NCBI GenBank assembly: GCA_025936115.1
Contig: JAICTZ010000006.1
Span: forward strand, 62,001 to 126,000
Direction of reading: 5' to 3'
Source of the DNA: Polyangiaceae bacterium
GTDB lineage: Bacteria > Myxococcota_A > Polyangia > Polyangiales > Polyangiaceae
Length of the DNA: 64,000 bases
Below, in pieces: positions 53,814 through 62,844 of the stretch; within the stretch, counting starts at the first letter, position 1, and the number at the start of each line of letters is the position of its first letter. The notes under the pieces were generated by a model. It worked only from the letters and a program-made list of their open reading frames with translations. It was not told where the DNA came from and made no database searches. The position numbers and the translations under genes were made by a program.

Positions 53814-54278
53814 TCAGCTCTCTTCCAGGCGCTCGAGCTCCTCGACGTCTGCGAGGTCCTTGTGGCGGCCAGCTGCCTTTTTGTTGGCGATGAGCGCGGA
53901 CTTGCCGATGTAGGGGACTCGATAGCCGTGGAGCTCGAAGTTCTTCGAGCCTTGAAGGGCCATGTCGAAGGATACGCCGCTGATCTTGGTCAGGACCTCG
54001 ATCTTCAGCGGAGCGATGCCGAAGCGGTAGGCGTCCCCTTCCTTTGCGAAGTGATCCGGCGCGACGGCGTGTGCACGAAGTGGCGCGCCAAATGCTTCGA
54101 GCGCAGCGAAGACCCGCGCCGAGTTCTGCTCCGAGGGTCTGACGAATATGTCCATGTCGTCCGTTGCACGAACGTGGCCGTAAAGAATGACGGCCCAGCC
54201 ACCGACGAGCAGGAACTCCGCGCGGGCTTCGCAGAGCTCGATGAGCAGATCGGCAAAATCCTGAGGGAGTTGAGCCAA
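53814..54278 (-). CDS. Nucleotidyltransferase-fold protein (DUF6036/AbiEii-like)
   Basis: 154 residues. EFLLVGGWAVILYGHVRATD then DMDIFVRP gives the GG...DxD core of the pol-beta nucleotidyltransferase fold, and LIANKKAAGRHKDLADVEEL is the usual C-terminal helix. Start TTG at 54278, six bases after the stop of a small upstream gene, so the two form an operon. Such pairs often behave as toxin-antitoxin or abortive-infection modules; here the role is unproven. Confidence 0.75.
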   Translation of the reverse strand: MAQLPQDFADLLIELCEARAEFLLVGGWAVILYGHVRATDDMDIFVRPSEQNSARVFAALEAFGAPLRAHAVAPDHFAKEGDAYRFGIAPLKIEVLTKISGVSFDMALQGSKNFELHGYRVPYIGKSALIANKKAAGRHKDLADVEELERLEES

Positions 54279-54284
54279 CGCTCT

Positions 54285-54515
54285 TCACCGGCAATGAAAC
54301 GTCTCGCCTGGCCACTCCGCGCGTGGACGTACTGAGTAGCCGCCACGAAGCATCTGGTGGTGGTCGATCAGGCGAACGGCCGCGGCGAGCCTCTCGTCGA
54401 CCGTGCTGTCGGCATAGGGCGAACCCTTGGGTTGCCCGAGCGTGACGACCTCGATGGTCATCCGCGCGCGTCGTGCGGCGGCTCTGACCTTGCGGTCCTC
54501 GGCATCAGTCGTCAT
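54285..54515 (-). CDS. Small partner of the nucleotidyltransferase
   Basis: 76-residue protein with a basic N-terminus (DRKVRAAARRARMTIEVVTL) and a helical middle (VDERLAAAVRLIDHHQML). It lies six bases upstream of the nucleotidyltransferase gene. Its size, position and charge suit an antitoxin-like partner. No family recognised. Confidence 0.55.
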   Translation of the reverse strand: MTTDAEDRKVRAAARRARMTIEVVTLGQPKGSPYADSTVDERLAAAVRLIDHHQMLRGGYSVRPRAEWPGETFHCR

Positions 54516-54568
54516 CAGCGGATCGTATCACGCGGCGAGCCGCCGTTCACGCTGCGAGCCGAACGCGG

Positions 54569-55408
54569 ATGGGAGCAAAGAGCTCGTGGTACGTCGGTCG
54601 AATCGCCCGGCGATTTGAACCTCCAGACGACCCGCAGAGATGCGTAACTCAACCGCGGGCACTGCGGCGGCCTCGGGTCCGCGCACGAGCGGGACTCCGG
54701 AGCCGAGGACGCGGGTGGCGCGGGGAACGGCGGCATGCCCGCGGCAGCGGCAGGGAAGAGCGCGGTAGCAACGGCGGTGCCGAATCGAGCGAGCAGGCCG
54801 GTGCGGCGGGTTTAAAGGGTACCGCCGGCGCACCAGGTGCGGCGGGTGCTGCCAGCAACGCGCGGGGAGTCGAGCTCTCTTGTCAAAGCGCGCCCCTCGT
54901 CGCGGACCCGGCGCGGGGAAACGACGCCACCGTGCTCGAAACGCGCACCGGCTCGAACGGCACGTTCACGGACCACTGCGAAGACGGCGATCTCGTCGCG
55001 TACTACTGCGTCTACTACTCGCAGTCGTCCTCGAGCGGCGAGTCGTTTCTCTTCAACACGGGCGAGGTCGCGAGCATGGGCGTCAGTTGCGACGGCCACT
55101 GCATCGACGGCACCTGTCCGAACCTGTGCCCGTCGAGCGGCGACACCATGCGCTATCTCACGCGTGACGCCAATGGGCACGCGACGTTCGACGACCTGAC
55201 GAGCGGCGCCGTCTACGATTGCGACTTCGCAACCATGTTCGACACTCAGGGTTTCGACTGCCGCTCGGATCCACAGCCGGGCGACGAATTCCCCGTCACC
55301 GCGAACATCGGCGTCTGCACGACGCACGCCTACTTCACGCTCGTCCCGGGCGACAATCAGGCGTGCGCCTACGCCCCCTGCATGGTCACGCTGCCAGGCG
55401 ACCACTAG
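54569..55408 (+). CDS. Cys-rich secreted-type protein with damaged 5' end
   Basis: The convincing part runs from about 54870 to the stop: VELSCQSAPLVADPARG, DHCEDGDLVAYYCVYYSQ, CDGHCIDGTCPNLCPSSG and CAYAPCMVTLPGDH, with many Cys that imply an extracellular disulfide-bonded protein. Upstream, the same frame is Arg-rich and not protein-like, while a neighbouring frame reads HCGGLGSAHERDSGAEDAGG, a lipoprotein-like linker. A frameshift near 54770 and loss of the signal sequence are likely, so expression as a functional protein is doubtful. Confidence 0.5.
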   Translation: MGAKSSWYVGRIARRFEPPDDPQRCVTQPRALRRPRVRARAGLRSRGRGWRGERRHARGSGREERGSNGGAESSEQAGAAGLKGTAGAPGAAGAASNARGVELSCQSAPLVADPARGNDATVLETRTGSNGTFTDHCEDGDLVAYYCVYYSQSSSSGESFLFNTGEVASMGVSCDGHCIDGTCPNLCPSSGDTMRYLTRDANGHATFDDLTSGAVYDCDFATMFDTQGFDCRSDPQPGDEFPVTANIGVCTTHAYFTLVPGDNQACAYAPCMVTLPGDH

Positions 55409-55501
55409 TGCTCACGTCGGGCGTGTGCCGCCGGCGGCAAGCAGACGCGCCGTCCGGCGCGTACATTGCGCCCGCGCCCAATACCAGCCTACCGTCCTCG
55501 C

Positions 55502-58500
55502 ATGTCGCGCTTGGTTGGGTCGCTGCTCGTAGTCTGTGGTGTGGCCTGCGCGCCGCACGCCGCCGGACCAAGTGCCGTTGTCGTTGCGGCGCGGCCGGCG
55601 CCGGGGCTCCCGCGCACGCAGCCGGTGTATCGGTTCGTACCGAGCTCGCGGCTCGGGCCAGAGCAGCAGGAAATCGACGCCGAGCATGTCGCGGGCCTGG
55701 AGCCGTTGAGCGGCGCTCGGATGGTGGTCGCGAGCGATGGGTCGCTCGAACGCGCGGAGGGCCCCGGCGACGATAGGCTGATGGGGGGCGTGCCCGTGCC
55801 GGAGCACCTCGGTCGTGGCTTTCTGTTTTGGACCGGCAGTGGGCTTTATCGCGCGCGAACCTTCACCGGTAAGCTCGAGCCCGTCGCCGCCGTCTCCACG
55901 AACGTGGTCGGTGTGGAGTTCGGACCGAGCTCATTGCTCTTGTTCACCCCGGACGGGCCGCCACGTGCGTACGCGCTCGAGCCGGTAAGACGAGTGCCGC
56001 TCTCACCGCATGGTGTGCTCGAGATTGCGGCTGCTGATGCCCAGCGCGCGCTCGCGTTCGACGCGGCGGGCCGCTCACTCGCGACCAGCGATGGCGGGCG
56101 AAGCTGGAAAGACGTGACGGCGGCGCTCGGTGAGGTCGCGCGCGGGCTGAAACAGGAGGCGCACGAGGTCGGTTTCTCGCTCGAGCATGAGGTGGCGTGG
56201 CTCGAGAAGGACGGTGGGTTCGTGCGGCGACCGCTTTCCACCACGAGCGACAAGCCAGCGAAAACGCGAGCGTTCGAGCCGTTGAACCAGGCCGTTTTGG
56301 CGGGACTGCCGTTCACGAACGGGCACGCGCTCGCGGTCGGCGACGGAATTTGGGGCGTCGAGCTCGCAACGGGTCAGGCGAAGCCTCTGACCAAAACACT
56401 GCCCTATGGCTCCAGTTGTTCGCCCGTCTCGGTAAAGGAGGAAGTGCTTCTGATCTGCTTCAACTACGACCGGCCGCAGGCTTCGATGGCAGTCGTTTCC
56501 GCGGCGCTGAGCGAGCATCCCGCGGTCGAGAAGGTCTTTCAGCGGACACCGCCCTACTCGTCGCCGGACTTCGCGATCGGTGACGACGTGATCATCATCG
56601 GCAAGAGCTGCTCGGGAGCGCCGGTAGAGGGCGTCGCCTGCGCGCGCTCGCCGTCCCGCCCGGGGAATGGAGTCACCGGGCATCGCGCGACGCCGGCTGC
56701 GTGGACGGAAGTGAATCTTCGAGGCGCACTCGGAGCAACGTGGGAGGTGCTTTACTGGGTACCGACCGCCAAGGATGGTGTTGCGGCGATGGCGATGGAG
56801 CGCACGCCGACCAAGGGCTCGCCCAAGCTGGCACTCATCGACGCCGCCAGCGGCGTTGTCACTCCCTTCGATGTTCCGATCGACGGCGTGGCGCCGCGAG
56901 GCTTCGGGCAGAACCCACAATCGAGCTTCGTCGTGCTCGAGAACGGGACGCTGCGTGGCTTCACGCGTACGTCCGCGCTCTCCGTCGACGCGCACGGGCA
57001 CGTGGCGACCCCGGCGCGCACCTTCAAAGACGTGGCGAGCGCGGGCGCGTTCGCGCTCGCGCAAGACGAGGCCAGTCGGCTGTGGCAAACGACGGACTAC
57101 GGCGAACACTGGGTCGAAGTGGCGCGGCCGCCCTTCGAGCCGCAGCTTCCAGCCGTCCCGCCGAAGTCCTTCGGTAGCGAGATTTCGCGGTCGATCACTT
57201 GCTCGCTCGTGGGCTGCGTCCTCGCTCACGAATCGAGCGTCGGCACGTGGCTCCGTGTCGGCTGGCCCGTCGATCCACCGCGTGCAAACGAGCACGGAGG
57301 GGGCGCCGGCGCAGCGTTGCAGCAGCCCGCGCCGCCACTGGCTCTGCCAGCTCCCGACGCGATCGCTCCACGCCCCAAGCTTCGTTGCACGGCTTCGAGC
57401 GCGCCGATGGCTCCTGGTCGGCCGCTGCTGAGCTCTGGAACAAAACCAAAATCGACGGGCATCGAGTACCGCGATGTTTTCTCGCGCGACACGCTCCTCT
57501 CGCACGCGCTACGCGGCGTCGTTCGCGTCACCGGGACGGGCAACGCGCATCTCGGCCGATCGCTCGCGCAGCTCGCCTCGACCAAAGCGCCGTTCGACGT
57601 GGAGGTCGTTCCGCCGCTCGATCCGGCTTTTCGCACGCTGCGGGCGCAGGGCTCGCTCGCGACTTGGACGCACCTGCTGAAGGAACGAGCTCCAAGTTCC
57701 AGCGGAGAGAACCTGCGCGTGGATCTCTCTCAGGGCAAGGCGCGACCACTGCTCTCGCCCACGCCCGGGCGCGCCGACGGCGTCCTGCTCGTCGACGAGG
57801 ACTTTTCGTTGGCGACGACGCGCAGCGGCAAGATTCATCCGATCCGTCCCGGATGCGTTGCCGATTCCGGCTACGTCGACGCGCACGGCACGCTGTTCGT
57901 CACGTGCGCCGACTCGAGCGGCGCGACTGCGCTCGGCAACGCAGACCAACATAAAATGCTCTTCCGCCTGCCGCCGGCCGAGCGCTTCCGTGACGACTCA
58001 GGCCCGGGCATGCACTTCTTCGAGCCCGGCCGGCAATTGCTGACGGATCCGGACGCCATCGCCGTCGCACCGGGCGGCAAGCTCGCGGTCCTGCGCAGCG
58101 CCGCGGGCAGCGAGCCCTCGACGGTCGACGCGCCGGCGTGGTTGCTCTCCGCAGACGCCCCGCCCGTCGAGCTCGCACCCTGGTCGTCCCTCGAGCCCGC
58201 GACGAGCCCCGCCTGCAAGAAAGGCGACGGCTACCGCGCGCTCATCCAAACCGCCACTCCGTGGATAGAGCTCGAAGGCGCACGATTTTCAGGGAGCGCG
58301 CCGGGCATGAACGCGATCGTGCGCTGGAGTCCCGAGCGCGTCTGCTTGGAGGCGGTCGAGCTCGGCTTTCGAGAGCAGGCGGGCGGCGTCGCGTTCCCCG
58401 TGCTGCTCGTCGCGCGTTTCACGCCGCAAGACGCGAGCGCGGCGTTCGTGGGGAACAGTACGGCAGCGAGCGTGCACGAAGCGGCGAAGTGCGAGCTCGT

Positions 58501-58507
58501 TCAGTGA
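55502..58507 (+). CDS. Very large lipoprotein with propeller-like repeats, unknown
   Basis: 1001 residues from ATG 55502, which gives lipobox SLLVVCGVAC. The body has recurring short segments of propeller type, such as LATSDGGRSWKDVTAALG and RLWQTTDYGEHWVEVARP, resembling sialidase/BNR-like (Asp-box) repeats, and several Cys pairs. The C-terminal quarter contains VYPGCVAD-like Cys sites but no enzyme motif. It probably sits on the outer surface. No function can be assigned. A truncated serine-hydrolase copy begins right after the stop. Confidence 0.75.
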   Translation: MSRLVGSLLVVCGVACAPHAAGPSAVVVAARPAPGLPRTQPVYRFVPSSRLGPEQQEIDAEHVAGLEPLSGARMVVASDGSLERAEGPGDDRLMGGVPVPEHLGRGFLFWTGSGLYRARTFTGKLEPVAAVSTNVVGVEFGPSSLLLFTPDGPPRAYALEPVRRVPLSPHGVLEIAAADAQRALAFDAAGRSLATSDGGRSWKDVTAALGEVARGLKQEAHEVGFSLEHEVAWLEKDGGFVRRPLSTTSDKPAKTRAFEPLNQAVLAGLPFTNGHALAVGDGIWGVELATGQAKPLTKTLPYGSSCSPVSVKEEVLLICFNYDRPQASMAVVSAALSEHPAVEKVFQRTPPYSSPDFAIGDDVIIIGKSCSGAPVEGVACARSPSRPGNGVTGHRATPAAWTEVNLRGALGATWEVLYWVPTAKDGVAAMAMERTPTKGSPKLALIDAASGVVTPFDVPIDGVAPRGFGQNPQSSFVVLENGTLRGFTRTSALSVDAHGHVATPARTFKDVASAGAFALAQDEASRLWQTTDYGEHWVEVARPPFEPQLPAVPPKSFGSEISRSITCSLVGCVLAHESSVGTWLRVGWPVDPPRANEHGGGAGAALQQPAPPLALPAPDAIAPRPKLRCTASSAPMAPGRPLLSSGTKPKSTGIEYRDVFSRDTLLSHALRGVVRVTGTGNAHLGRSLAQLASTKAPFDVEVVPPLDPAFRTLRAQGSLATWTHLLKERAPSSSGENLRVDLSQGKARPLLSPTPGRADGVLLVDEDFSLATTRSGKIHPIRPGCVADSGYVDAHGTLFVTCADSSGATALGNADQHKMLFRLPPAERFRDDSGPGMHFFEPGRQLLTDPDAIAVAPGGKLAVLRSAAGSEPSTVDAPAWLLSADAPPVELAPWSSLEPATSPACKKGDGYRALIQTATPWIELEGARFSGSAPGMNAIVRWSPERVCLEAVELGFREQAGGVAFPVLLVARFTPQDASAAFVGNSTAASVHEAAKCELVQ

Positions 58508-58510
58508 CCC

Positions 58511-58745
58511 GCGCCACCGATGCCAGCCGCCGCTGTCCGCGCCTGTTCGGCGACCAAGTGGGGGACGCAATACTGGTTCCGCACCGCCTCAGGCGAGGCA
58601 TCAGTCGCATGTACGGGACTCGCGCGGCGCGCTCCGCCAGAAACCGTTGCGCCCCGGACGACGTTCCATTGCTTCTCGACGACCACGACGGGCACGGCGT
58701 TGGCCGTCCTGCAGCTCGTCGCCGAGGGGCGGGTCGCGCTCGACC
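58511..58745 (+). pseudogene. Truncated copy of the serine hydrolase 5' end
   Basis: Aligns with 52683-52915 over about 235 bp at high identity (for example GGGACGCAATACTGGTTC and CCGGACGACGTTCCATTGCT shared). One extra G near 58561 shifts the frame relative to the full gene, and the catalytic Lys codon AAG is ACG (FSTTT in place of FSTTK). Homology ends abruptly after GCGGGTCGCGCTCGAC. It is a dead fragment. Confidence 0.85.
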
Positions 58746-58761
58746 CCGCGACGTTCGGTGC

Positions 58762-59352
58762 GTGCCGGCGAGCGGCACGTCATCCAAAGCCGCCATCGTT
58801 CAGCGCGAGGCTCAGCCCGCGGTCGGCACTATCGCGCGTGCGTTCGTTACGATCGCGCTTTGCTCGTGCGTCCCCGCGGAAATTCCTCACTACGTGAGTC
58901 CGAATCTGTCTCCTGAGCGCATGGCCGAGTTGGTCGTTGACGAACGCGCCGCGGTGCTCACGATAGACGGCAAGGCGCTCGTCGCGCCCGACGAGAGCAA
59001 TGACTCTCCCTACACGGCATCGCGCCCTGCGCCTCCCGAACTCAGTACTTATCTCGAGTCAGGGTGTCACGCCATCGAGGTCGAATACCGTGATACGTTT
59101 CACGATCGCTTCAAGGAGTGCAAGCGCTTCGACTCCGGCAAGACTATCTACAACAAGTGCACTGGTCTTCGTTTGTCGGACGAACACAGCTATTCCACGG
59201 CCGCGGTGAAGTTTTTCGTTCGCGCGAGGCCGCCTAACCAATACTGGGTCACCGCCACGTTCACAGGAGACAAGTTCATTCCGCGTGTGGTCGAACTAGA
59301 TGCCAGTGGCCAAGCGACGGCGACCCTTGCTCCGAACGTTCCCTGCCAGTGA
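58762..59352 (+). CDS. Lipoprotein, unknown
   Basis: 196 residues from a GTG at 58762. A signal-like stretch ends in a lipobox-like site (FVTIALCSC). The mature part begins PAEIPHYVSPNLSPERMAEL and has paired Cys (ESGCHAIEVEYRDTFHDRF, FKECKRF, YNKCTGLRL). The domain from about 70 on, with the C-terminal WVTATFTGDKFIPRVVEL, looks like a small beta sandwich. The start is uncertain because the frame is open through the upstream hydrolase fragment. Confidence 0.6.
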   Translation: MPASGTSSKAAIVQREAQPAVGTIARAFVTIALCSCVPAEIPHYVSPNLSPERMAELVVDERAAVLTIDGKALVAPDESNDSPYTASRPAPPELSTYLESGCHAIEVEYRDTFHDRFKECKRFDSGKTIYNKCTGLRLSDEHSYSTAAVKFFVRARPPNQYWVTATFTGDKFIPRVVELDASGQATATLAPNVPCQ

Positions 59353-59427
59353 CGTCCCGCGGCTGCGCGGTAGCAAATCTGCGCGCCCCGGGCGGTTAGG
59401 ACGACACCGGCGTGATTCGATCGAAAG

Positions 59428-59495
59428 GCGTTGGTCATCCGGGAGCGCCCGGTAACGGAGCTGCCTCGACGGGTGGGCAGGAGGTCGGGCAACGC
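59428..59495 (+). promoter_or_regulatory. Possible structured leader upstream of kup
   Basis: GCGTTG (59428) pairs with CAACGC (59490). Inside are CCGGG-AGCG-CCCGG (59439-59452) and CTGCC-10 bases-GGCAG (59461-59480), together a three-way junction. No known riboswitch consensus (ydaO, GEMM, ykkC) is recognised. The rest of the 59353-59621 gap shows nothing clear. Confidence 0.35.
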
Positions 59496-59621
59496 GGAAA
59501 GGTGCGCTTGCGGAGTGGCTCGGGGCCGGCCCACGCCCGCGGAGCGCGCCCGAGCTCTCATCGCGCTTCGCGCGGCTCGCGGCCTCGCTCTTGACAACGA
59601 GATCGTGATGTCGCTGGATCG

Positions 59622-61511
59622 ATGGACATGTCGACCCCCGAGGCGGCGCACGGCGGGCGGCCCCAACGTCTTACTTTGGCTCTCGCGTCGCTCGGCGTGG
59701 TGTTCGGCGACATCGGGACGAGCCCGCTCTATGCCGTCCGCGAATGCCTCAACCGCTCGCACGGCGTAGCGACGAGCCCGGCCAACGTGCTCGGCATCAT
59801 ATCGCTCGTCTTTTGGGCGCTGATGATCGTGATCTCGCTCAAGTACGTGGCTTACGTGCTGCGCGCGGACAACCAGGGCGAGGGCGGCATGCTGGCGTTG
59901 ACTGCTCTCGCGACGTCGACCACGGGGCTGCGGCCCTGGGCCCATCGGCTCGCGCTCACGGTCGGGCTGTTCGGCGCGGCGCTGCTCTTCGGCGACGGCA
60001 TCATCACACCCGCCATCTCCGTGCTGAGCGCGGTCGAGGGCCTCGGTGTCGCGACACCTGCGCTCGATCCGGCAATTCTGCCCATCGCGACCTGCATCCT
60101 CATCCTGCTGTTCTTCCAGCAACGTCACGGCACGGGGCGCGTCGGTGCCGTGTTCGGCCCGGTGATGCTCGTCTGGTTTTTCGTGCTCGCGCTGCTCGGC
60201 GTGCTGAACATCGCCCGTTCGCCGGGCGTGCTCGTCGCGATCAATCCGTCGCACGCCGTGCTGTTCTTCGCGCGCAACGGCCGGCTCGGCTTCCTCGTGC
60301 TGGGCTCGGTCTTCCTCGTCGTGACGGGCGGCGAAGCGCTCTACGCCGACATGGGCCATTTCGGCGCCCGCCCGATCCGCACGGCGTGGTTCGCGATCGC
60401 GCTGCCGGCGCTGCTCATGAACTACTTCGGCCAGGGCGCCCTGCTTCTGCGACGCCCGGACGCGCTCGCGAGCCCCTTCTACAATCTCGCTCCGACGTGG
60501 GGCCTGTATCCGCTCGTGGCGCTCTCGACGTTCGCTACCATCATCGCGTCGCAGGCGCTCATCTCGGGCGCGTTCTCGGTCACGCGCCAAGCGCTCATGC
60601 TCGGGTTCCTGCCGCGCGTGAGCATCTTGCACACCTCGGCGCACCAGATTGGCCAGATCTACGTGCCAATCGTCAATTGGGGGCTGATGCTCGGCGCCGT
60701 CGGCGCGGTATGGGGCTTCGGTAGCTCGAGCGGGCTCGCGGCGGCGTACGGCGTCGCCGTCACGCTCGACATGACGATCACCACGCTGCTCGCCTATGTC
60801 GTCGCGCGCATGCAGTGGCGCTGGCGGAGCTCGTTCGCGCTCGGGATCACGATTCCGCTGCTTTGCCTCGAGCTCACCTTCTTGAGCTCGAATCTGGCTA
60901 AAATCCGGCACGGCGGCTGGTTTCCGCTCGCGATCGGCGCCGCCATGTACACGATTTTCACGACCTGGCGCCGCGGGCGGCAGCTGCTCTTTCAAAAGAT
61001 CAAAGAGCGCAGCGTACCGCTCGAGGATTTCTTCGAGCTGATGGTGGTCGAACGCCCCGCGCGCGTGCCGGGCACCGCCGTCTACCTCACCGGCAACGAC
61101 AGCGGCACGCCGCCTGCGTTGCTCCAAGGACTGCTCCACATGCGCGCGGTGCACGAGCGCGTGCTCCTCTTGACCATCGTCACGGAGAAGTTCGCCCGCG
61201 TCCCCGTCGAGGATCGCGTGCGCGTCCAGGAGTTCGAGGCAGGCTTCTCGCGGGCCGTCGCCCGCTACGGCTTCATGGAGACGCCCGACGTGCCGAAGCT
61301 TCTGATGCTGCCACAGTTTCGAAACCACTCACTCGAGTACGTGACGTTTTTCTTGGGTCGCGAGACCGTTCTGCCCGATAAACAAGCCGGCATGGCACTC
61401 TGGCGCGAACGACTGTTTGCGTTCCTCACGCGTAACGCACAGCCCGCAACGGCGTTCTTCGGCATCCCGCCGAGCCGCGTCGTCGAGATCGGCGCACAGA
61501 TCGAAATCTAA
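59622..61511 (+). CDS. kup: Low-affinity K+ uptake transporter Kup
   Basis: Proton-coupled potassium importer of 629 residues. The N-terminus LASLGVVFGDIGTSPLYAVR is the family signature; GEGGMLALTALA, FGDGIITPAISVLSAVEG and VTGGEALYADMGHFG follow. Twelve TM helices are followed by a cytoplasmic tail of about 170 residues (from KIKERSVPLEDFFELMV). Full length. The ATG at 59622 and the one two codons later are both possible. Confidence 0.95.
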   Translation: MDMSTPEAAHGGRPQRLTLALASLGVVFGDIGTSPLYAVRECLNRSHGVATSPANVLGIISLVFWALMIVISLKYVAYVLRADNQGEGGMLALTALATSTTGLRPWAHRLALTVGLFGAALLFGDGIITPAISVLSAVEGLGVATPALDPAILPIATCILILLFFQQRHGTGRVGAVFGPVMLVWFFVLALLGVLNIARSPGVLVAINPSHAVLFFARNGRLGFLVLGSVFLVVTGGEALYADMGHFGARPIRTAWFAIALPALLMNYFGQGALLLRRPDALASPFYNLAPTWGLYPLVALSTFATIIASQALISGAFSVTRQALMLGFLPRVSILHTSAHQIGQIYVPIVNWGLMLGAVGAVWGFGSSSGLAAAYGVAVTLDMTITTLLAYVVARMQWRWRSSFALGITIPLLCLELTFLSSNLAKIRHGGWFPLAIGAAMYTIFTTWRRGRQLLFQKIKERSVPLEDFFELMVVERPARVPGTAVYLTGNDSGTPPALLQGLLHMRAVHERVLLLTIVTEKFARVPVEDRVRVQEFEAGFSRAVARYGFMETPDVPKLLMLPQFRNHSLEYVTFFLGRETVLPDKQAGMALWRERLFAFLTRNAQPATAFFGIPPSRVVEIGAQIEI

Positions 61512-61572
61512 ACGGACCTCGCGTCCGATTTCTAGACCGTGCGTAGGGTCGAAGCCTGAGTAGACTCGGCAG

Positions 61573-61881
61573 GTGGCGACTCGCGAGCTCTCCGAAGCCG
61601 ACCTCGGGCACACGCTGACGCTCGCGTCGGGTGACGAGCTCGTCCTCGACTTGGCAGATCGGCCGAGCACTGGGTACCGCTGGACGGTCGAACGGATCGA
61701 TCCAGCGGTGCTCGCCGCGCGCGAGGGCACTTATCAGATGGAGAGCAACAAGCTCGGCGCGCCGGGAATTCGTCGCCTGGTGTTCGTCGCGCTTGCCGCG
61801 GGCACGACCGAGCTCGGCTTGAAGCGAGCGCGTGGTGACACCGTCGATCGCCGCCTCGCTGTCAAAATCGTCGTCAGCTAA
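61573..61881 (+). CDS. Chagasin-family (I42) cysteine peptidase inhibitor
   Basis: 102 residues. The loops that plug papain-like proteases are visible: DRPSTGYRWTVE (family NPTTGYxW) and KLGAPGIRRLVFVAL followed by GLKRARGD. There is no signal peptide from the GTG start, which would leave it cytoplasmic; most relatives are also found intracellularly or periplasmically. It stands alone between kup and a LysR gene. Target unknown. Confidence 0.8.
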   Translation: MATRELSEADLGHTLTLASGDELVLDLADRPSTGYRWTVERIDPAVLAAREGTYQMESNKLGAPGIRRLVFVALAAGTTELGLKRARGDTVDRRLAVKIVVS

Positions 61882-61897
61882 CGCCGACGCAGACCGC

Positions 61898-62815
61898 TCA
61901 GCTACTCCGCTCCCCGCGCGACTCCGCCGCGCTCTTCGGCAGCGCGGCAATGAACGCGCGGAGCCGCGGGGCGCCGCGAAGCTCGGCGCGGTGCACGGCC
62001 CAGGCGGTGATCGGCGGAGACGACCAGTGCGGCAGCACGCGCCGGAGCGTGCCCCGTTCCAGGCCGTCAGCCACGACCCAGTCGGGGAGATAGGCGATGC
62101 CGGCGCCTGCGATCGCCATGTCGCAGAGCGCGCTCGGCGCGTTCGTACGCAATCTGCCGCGCACGTCGAGCGTCAACGCGGCGTCCGTCGTGCGAGAGCG
62201 TAGCGTCCAGGGCACCGCGCTCCCGGCAGGCGTGACTTGACGCAGGCACTCGTGCTCGGTGAGCTCTCGTGGCTCACGCACGCTGCCGTGCTTGCGCAGC
62301 CAACGCGGCGCCGCCACGAGAATGCGACACATGCTGAAGATGGGATGAGCGATGAACGCGCTGCTGTCGGGCGGCGGTGAGCCGGCGCGCACCGCGAGGT
62401 CTATGCCCTCGCCCACCAGATCGACGAGCTGATCTTCCAAGCGCAGATCGATCGTGAGCTCGGGATGCCGCTCGGCGAGTTTCGGCAGCCGCGGCACGAT
62501 CATCGCCGCTCCGAAGGTGAGCGACGCGCTGACCACCAGTCTACCGTGAACGCGGCCGTCGCCGCGCACGTCCTGCCGCGCGGCTTCGATCTCGCGCAGC
62601 ACGCGCCGGCAGTGCTCGTACCAGCGTTGCCCAGCCTCCGTCAGGTGGAGGCGCCGCGTCGAACGCACGACGAGGTGAGCACCGAGGTCGCTCTCGAGCG
62701 CTCGCAGTTGGCGGCTCACCGCCGGCAGCGACAGCCGCTGCGCGCGTGCCGCCGCCGACAAGCTCTTGCCTTCCACCACGCTCACGAAGGTCGCCATTTG
62801 AGCCACGAGGTCCAT
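61898..62815 (-). CDS. LysR-family transcriptional regulator
   Basis: 305 residues from ATG 62815 (MDLVAQMATFVSVVEGKSLS). Winged-helix segment is AAARAQRLSLPAVSRQLRAL and the effector domain includes LVVSASLTFGAAMIVPRLPK. It is divergent from an SDR gene with a perfect palindrome between them (62845-62865), the probable shared operator. The upstream in-frame start adds only a few basic residues. Confidence 0.92.
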   Translation of the reverse strand: MDLVAQMATFVSVVEGKSLSAAARAQRLSLPAVSRQLRALESDLGAHLVVRSTRRLHLTEAGQRWYEHCRRVLREIEAARQDVRGDGRVHGRLVVSASLTFGAAMIVPRLPKLAERHPELTIDLRLEDQLVDLVGEGIDLAVRAGSPPPDSSAFIAHPIFSMCRILVAAPRWLRKHGSVREPRELTEHECLRQVTPAGSAVPWTLRSRTTDAALTLDVRGRLRTNAPSALCDMAIAGAGIAYLPDWVVADGLERGTLRRVLPHWSSPPITAWAVHRAELRGAPRLRAFIAALPKSAAESRGERSS

Positions 62816-62844
62816 CGCCTCCAGTCTTTTCGATTCTTTACCAC

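Noticed and set aside
59591..59620. TTGACA as a kup promoter -35
   Set aside because: Perfect -35, but no TATAAT-like hexamer at 16-18 bases and the ATG follows too closely.
59190..61328. Long minus-strand frame of 712 codons
   Set aside because: Lies antisense to kup; composition is Arg/His/Glu-rich without domains, a shadow caused by high GC.
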